DNA from: Synchiropus splendidus | Lineage: Eukaryota > Chordata > Actinopteri > Syngnathiformes > Callionymidae | Reading direction: 5' to 3' | Assembly: GCF_027744825.2 (NCBI RefSeq) | Contig: NC_071334.1 | Coordinates: 32,450,937 to 32,514,936 of the forward strand | DNA: 64,000 bases | Shown: positions 61,301 through 64,000 of the stretch, in pieces | Position numbering within the stretch: position 1 is the first letter of the stretch | Layout: every line of letters begins with the position of its first letter | Notes under the pieces: model-generated | The model's input: only the letters and a program-made list of their open reading frames with translations | The model's database searches: none | What the model was told of the DNA's origin: nothing | Translations under genes and position numbers: made by a program

Positions 61301-61868
61301 CGTTGATATTGCCTCGAGAGAGTTCAGTGCTGCTTTGATACTCTTTCAAGTGTCTCGTGCGAAGCAAGGACACCGCTGTTTTGGCCCTGAAATGTTTTCT
61401 CAACCGCCTAGTTTCTCAACCGCCCAAGGCCCTGCCACTCATGTCACATGTTTGATCTTGAACGAGCTTCTCTCGTCTCTGGAAAGAGTTGTTCAGACTT
61501 GCGCTGGTTATTACCTTCAACACATATTTGACAAGGCCATTCTTTATATCAACATGTTTTCATAGAACTGGATGTCAATTCTGTTATGTAACACTGGCTG
61601 CAATGGAATGTTTTTTTTATTATTTATTTATTTATTTATTTTTTATTTTAAATTGCAGGCGATGGAGGTGCCGCTGGAGTACCCAGGGTGGGCTCTGGCC
61701 GTTTTGTCTTTGCTGATCATATTTGCCATGATGCCAGTTCCACTCTGTCTGATCTATTACGTCCTGCGGGAGAGAAGAGCAAAGAGGTCCAAGGAGGAGG
61801 GGATCAGTGAGCGTGGACGACCAGTGCGACACTCCACTGTTATGTCTGAACTGAACCGCAGGAACTGA
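52330..61868 (+). CDS. slc6a16: SLC6-family Na+-coupled transporter (SLC6A16/SLC6A15-like), complete
   Basis: SLC6 proteins are plasma or vesicle membrane Na+-coupled transporters; the SLC6A15/17 branch moves branched neutral amino acids and proline, while human SLC6A16 (NTT5) is an orphan. Coding exons: 52330-52540, 53403-53560, 54220-54340, 54411-54586, 56187-56297, 56426-56667, 56745-56928, 58794-58995, 60695-60854, 60924-61086, 61659-61868; 1938 nt, 645 aa. The exon starts at 52324; the first ATG in it ([10 protein letters not shown]) is chosen, though the same frame stays open upstream in the intron. TM1 has [13 protein letters not shown] with the Na+-site Asn. TM6 has [20 protein letters not shown]8 has [18 protein letters not shown] glycosylatable loop (GNITVSECK) follows TM3. 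The short C-tail ([16 protein letters not shown]) is unlike the long SLC6A15/17 tails, which is why I prefer SLC6A16. Everything needed for a 12-TM protein is present. Confidence 0.88.
52541..53402. other. SLC6A16 intron without recognised features
   Basis: Open frames (52741-52968, 52965-53393) are present but non-homologous. The intron joins exons whose product is continuous with the family (NGG-GAFLLLY). Confidence 0.6.
54757..55193. mobile_element. MITE-like element in SLC6A16 intron
   Basis: The left end agggctgcaattaac is followed within 80 bases by gagtcgactagtctgcat; the right end is atgtcgactagctgttccagcccc, whose complement is ggggctggaacagctagtcgacat. This forms a terminal and subterminal inverted repeat. 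The agggctgcaa start is common to fish hAT-derived MITEs. Confidence 0.65.
56929..58793. other. SLC6A16 intron, AT-rich, no features recognised
   Basis: Contains poly-A and poly-T runs and several chance open frames. The minus-strand frame at 58087-58434 looks hydrophobic in places but has no start context or homologue I recognise. Confidence 0.5.
59997..60432. mobile_element. MITE-like repeat, family A, copy with both ends
   Basis: The left end tactgtaattcccagactatag and the complement of the right end (aataatttccagactataag) are inverted repeats. Interior words gcagcacccactaaat, ttcatacataagccgc and ataagccgtgggtgcag match 6796-7055. About 436 bp, in the SLC6A16 intron 58996-60694. Confidence 0.75.
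61612..61650. repeat. T-rich (TTTA)n tract at the last SLC6A16 acceptor
   Basis: A run of tttattattta units ends about 8 bases before the acceptor AG at 61657-61658, so it doubles as the polypyrimidine tract. Confidence 0.85.
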
Positions 61869-63021
61869 ACTGATATAGAAGTTACCCAAACACATTCAAG
61901 CTGTCAAGTGACCATTATAAGATTTCAAGGAAGCCAAAAGTGAAGCAGCAAATTCATTCTTTTCTCCAGGACGATCTGAATACCCGAATCTGACAGGTAT
62001 CTCACTCAGAACATGGACCTGATCTTCACAACCAGCGTCTGCACCTCACCTTGCTTGAGCCCACACATTCAGCCTCAGCAAGAAGCTGACATTTGTCTGT
62101 GTGTTATACACACAATGTTACATTCTCTCCCAGTATGTGCCCACAGTCAGGATCACAGACAAATGACTGGGAAGTGTGACGGTGGGAACTTGGTACTTTC
62201 TTTGCTAATAACCAAGGGCTGTTTTTAAACTTGGGATTATTTATTCGACATGTGCACCAGCGATCTTTAGAAACCTCACCCTCGCTGAGTAACTCCAGTG
62301 AGTGGGTGAGCCTTTCATCTCTCACACTAGTCATAACATTTAGACTGTGACTTTGACTCTGCTCCACTTGCATAGGTTCTTGTCCATAGAGGGGAGGGCA
62401 GGCAGGCAAAACTGTACTGTGCTGGTAGTTGTAATGGTTTCAGGGAAGACAAAAAAAAAGACTTGACTCATCCCACTATCTCAGTCAAAATAGCAAAAAC
62501 AATCGTTACAGTGCTGAGGGAACAAAGCAGAGGATCATTGCAAACAGCCAATATGTAGTACATGTGAAACGTGTGTGGAGGTCACCTCCTTCCTGCGCTG
62601 CAGATGCTGGATCACAACAATCAGTTGTGAGGAGTCTCCATGGTAGCAAGCGCTCATCTTTACTGAACTGGAAATGTAACACCTTCTCAACCTGTGTTTG
62701 TAGTGATGTGCTCTTGAGCCATAAGGTCGACCATTTTATTTATCACATGTCCACCCACATGGATATCTTTATTTTTGAACAATCTCACTAATCTTCCTAT
62801 GAGACCTAATTTAAGTTATATTTAAAAATGTGTTTTTAAAAGTTGTTTTTCTGTATTGTTAGCAAATGATTTTTTTGTTGCTGTCAGATGTGTTTCTCAA
62901 AAAGGAATGAAAACACTACTTTAAATATGCATGAAATATGTATGGTGGACTTTTTCAAATTGTGAAAACACACATTTTCTATGAGCTTTCCTGTTTTTCC
63001 TGTCTTTTGTAACTTTTGAAT
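61869..63021 (+). other. SLC6A16 3' UTR
   Basis: No coding exon is recognised between the stop codon and the polyadenylation signal at 63022. Confidence 0.5.
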
Positions 63022-63027
63022 AATAAA
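63022..63027 (+). terminator. Polyadenylation signal, SLC6A16
   Basis: AATAAA (ttgaataataaaaaaag), 1.15 kb after the stop codon. Confidence 0.5.
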
Positions 63028-63276
63028 AAAAGTATAAAAAACATATTTACCATTTTGTTGTGGGAATTTGATACATTTGCAATCGTGCAGAAACAATACA
63101 TTAGAATGCTTTCATTGTCTTTGCACATGACGTACAACAGAAATTTGTGTTCACCTAAAAATGCCCCATCCCAGTCATGAAGTAGACGGTCTATTTATTA
63201 GCCATGAAATTCAGTTCTTGACAGGAATATGATGGTGGCATCTTGGAGAATCTACAAGTTTAATGTGTTTAAATTT

Positions 63277-63520
63277 GGGATGTCAATAAATTACGATTTT
63301 TTAAAAATCTCAAACGCACGAAAGCTGAGTTAATTTGCATTAATGGCAAATTAATTATGTATTTTGTATCTGTTCTAAATGCAGCTTGAAGCATAAACAT
63401 TGTAAATATTATAGGCCACTCTGGTGTTGACAACAGCATCTTTTAGGTTCCATTTATAACAGATACGAAATGTGTGATTAATTTGCCTTTCAACGCGACT
63501 TTGAATCTATTGACCACCCT
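63277..63520. mobile_element. Foldback MITE-like element
   Basis: The ends gggatgtcaataaatt and the complement of the right end (agggtggtcaatagattc) are similar. Inside, tggcaaattaattatg, tttgtatctgttctaaatg on the left and the complement of cagatacgaaatgtgtg, attaatttgcct on the right make a long imperfect hairpin with a loop of about 60 bases. No coding capacity. Confidence 0.6.
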
Positions 63521-64000
63521 AGATCAGAGTTTGTAGAGGAGTACACGGAACTGGTGGATAAGCAGCAACCAAACCTGTTTTTTCTACTTTCTCCTCTGTT
63601 AGATCCGTTGCATATGACGCCTCAGTGTTTTGTGACATTACCCTGTGCCACTAAAAGTCTGCAGAATTCTTACTTAGAATGAGGCCTCTGCAGGTATGGA
63701 ACATTTATCTGCAGTCCCCCGACACTTGAGCACCTGGAGAGTTTGGTTGTCTTGGTGCGGAGTCACTTCAGTCGGCTGAGGCAGAGGAGACCAACACCCT
63801 GTTTTCATCTCAGGTAAAATCATGAATTATCTCCATAATTCATGTTCTCTCTTCTCATTTTCTAGTGCTAGGTAGACTGTAGCCACTGCTTGTGCTGAAC
63901 TTTCAAAATATTAATATCATAGTTTTAACTGCTGCTAGTTGTCTCCCATGTTCCGTGAGTTTTTTTTAAATTAATTAATTAATTTATTTTTAATTTCACT
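63521..64000. other. Right flank, no feature recognised
   Basis: AT-rich intergenic sequence. A possible donor-like word (caggtaaaatc, near 63812) follows a short open stretch, but no gene can be supported from what is visible. Confidence 0.4.

Overview
The window is a stretch of a vertebrate, almost certainly teleost (ray-finned fish), nuclear genome. The genes are split into many short exons joined by GT-AG introns of about 70 bp to 3 kb. All identifiable proteins are vertebrate ones. The introns carry the usual fish load of Tc1-like and hAT-like elements, MITEs, LINE tails and microsatellites. I see no bacterial, viral, CRISPR or operon-like content.

Layout, left to right: (1) 808-1351 (+), last coding exon of a DCN1-like neddylation factor, DCUN1D3. 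(2) about 3.7-15.8 kb (+), KATNIP (KIAA0556), the katanin-interacting ciliary protein; 22 exons can be joined in frame from 4843 to 15773, and the extreme N-terminus is not settled. (3) 17773-18184 (-), COX6B1, complete at 86 aa. (4) 21063-24995 (-), FAM234A (ITFG3), complete at 545 aa in 11 coding exons. (5) 26990-33815 (+), LUC7L, complete at 362 aa in 10 exons. (6) 34980-46569 (-), EPS8L1, 17 exons from the PTB domain to the stop; the first coding exon or exons are not found. (7) 52330-61868 (+), an SLC6-family transporter closest to SLC6A16/SLC6A15, complete at 645 aa in 11 coding exons.

The exon chains were built by hand: for each junction I checked that the reading phase agreed and that the protein continued the family sequence. 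Neighbours are unrelated in function (ubiquitin-like conjugation, cilia, respiration, splicing, actin signalling, transport), as is normal for vertebrates. FAM234A and LUC7L are head to head and are also adjacent in human 16p13.3. DCUN1D3 and KATNIP have human counterparts on 16p12, while EPS8L1, SLC6A16 and the COX6B genes lie on human 19q, so the window joins two human syntenic groups.

The most interesting observation is in KATNIP. Two consecutive introns near its 3' end carry U12-type (minor spliceosome) signals. The first has a perfect U12 branch-point sequence but a donor that starts GC instead of GT. The rest of the notable material is transposon structure: a hAT-like element with good terminal inverted repeats and a near-matching target duplication, a decayed Tc1, and several MITE families with more than one copy in the window. 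I did not find a previously undescribed multi-gene system.
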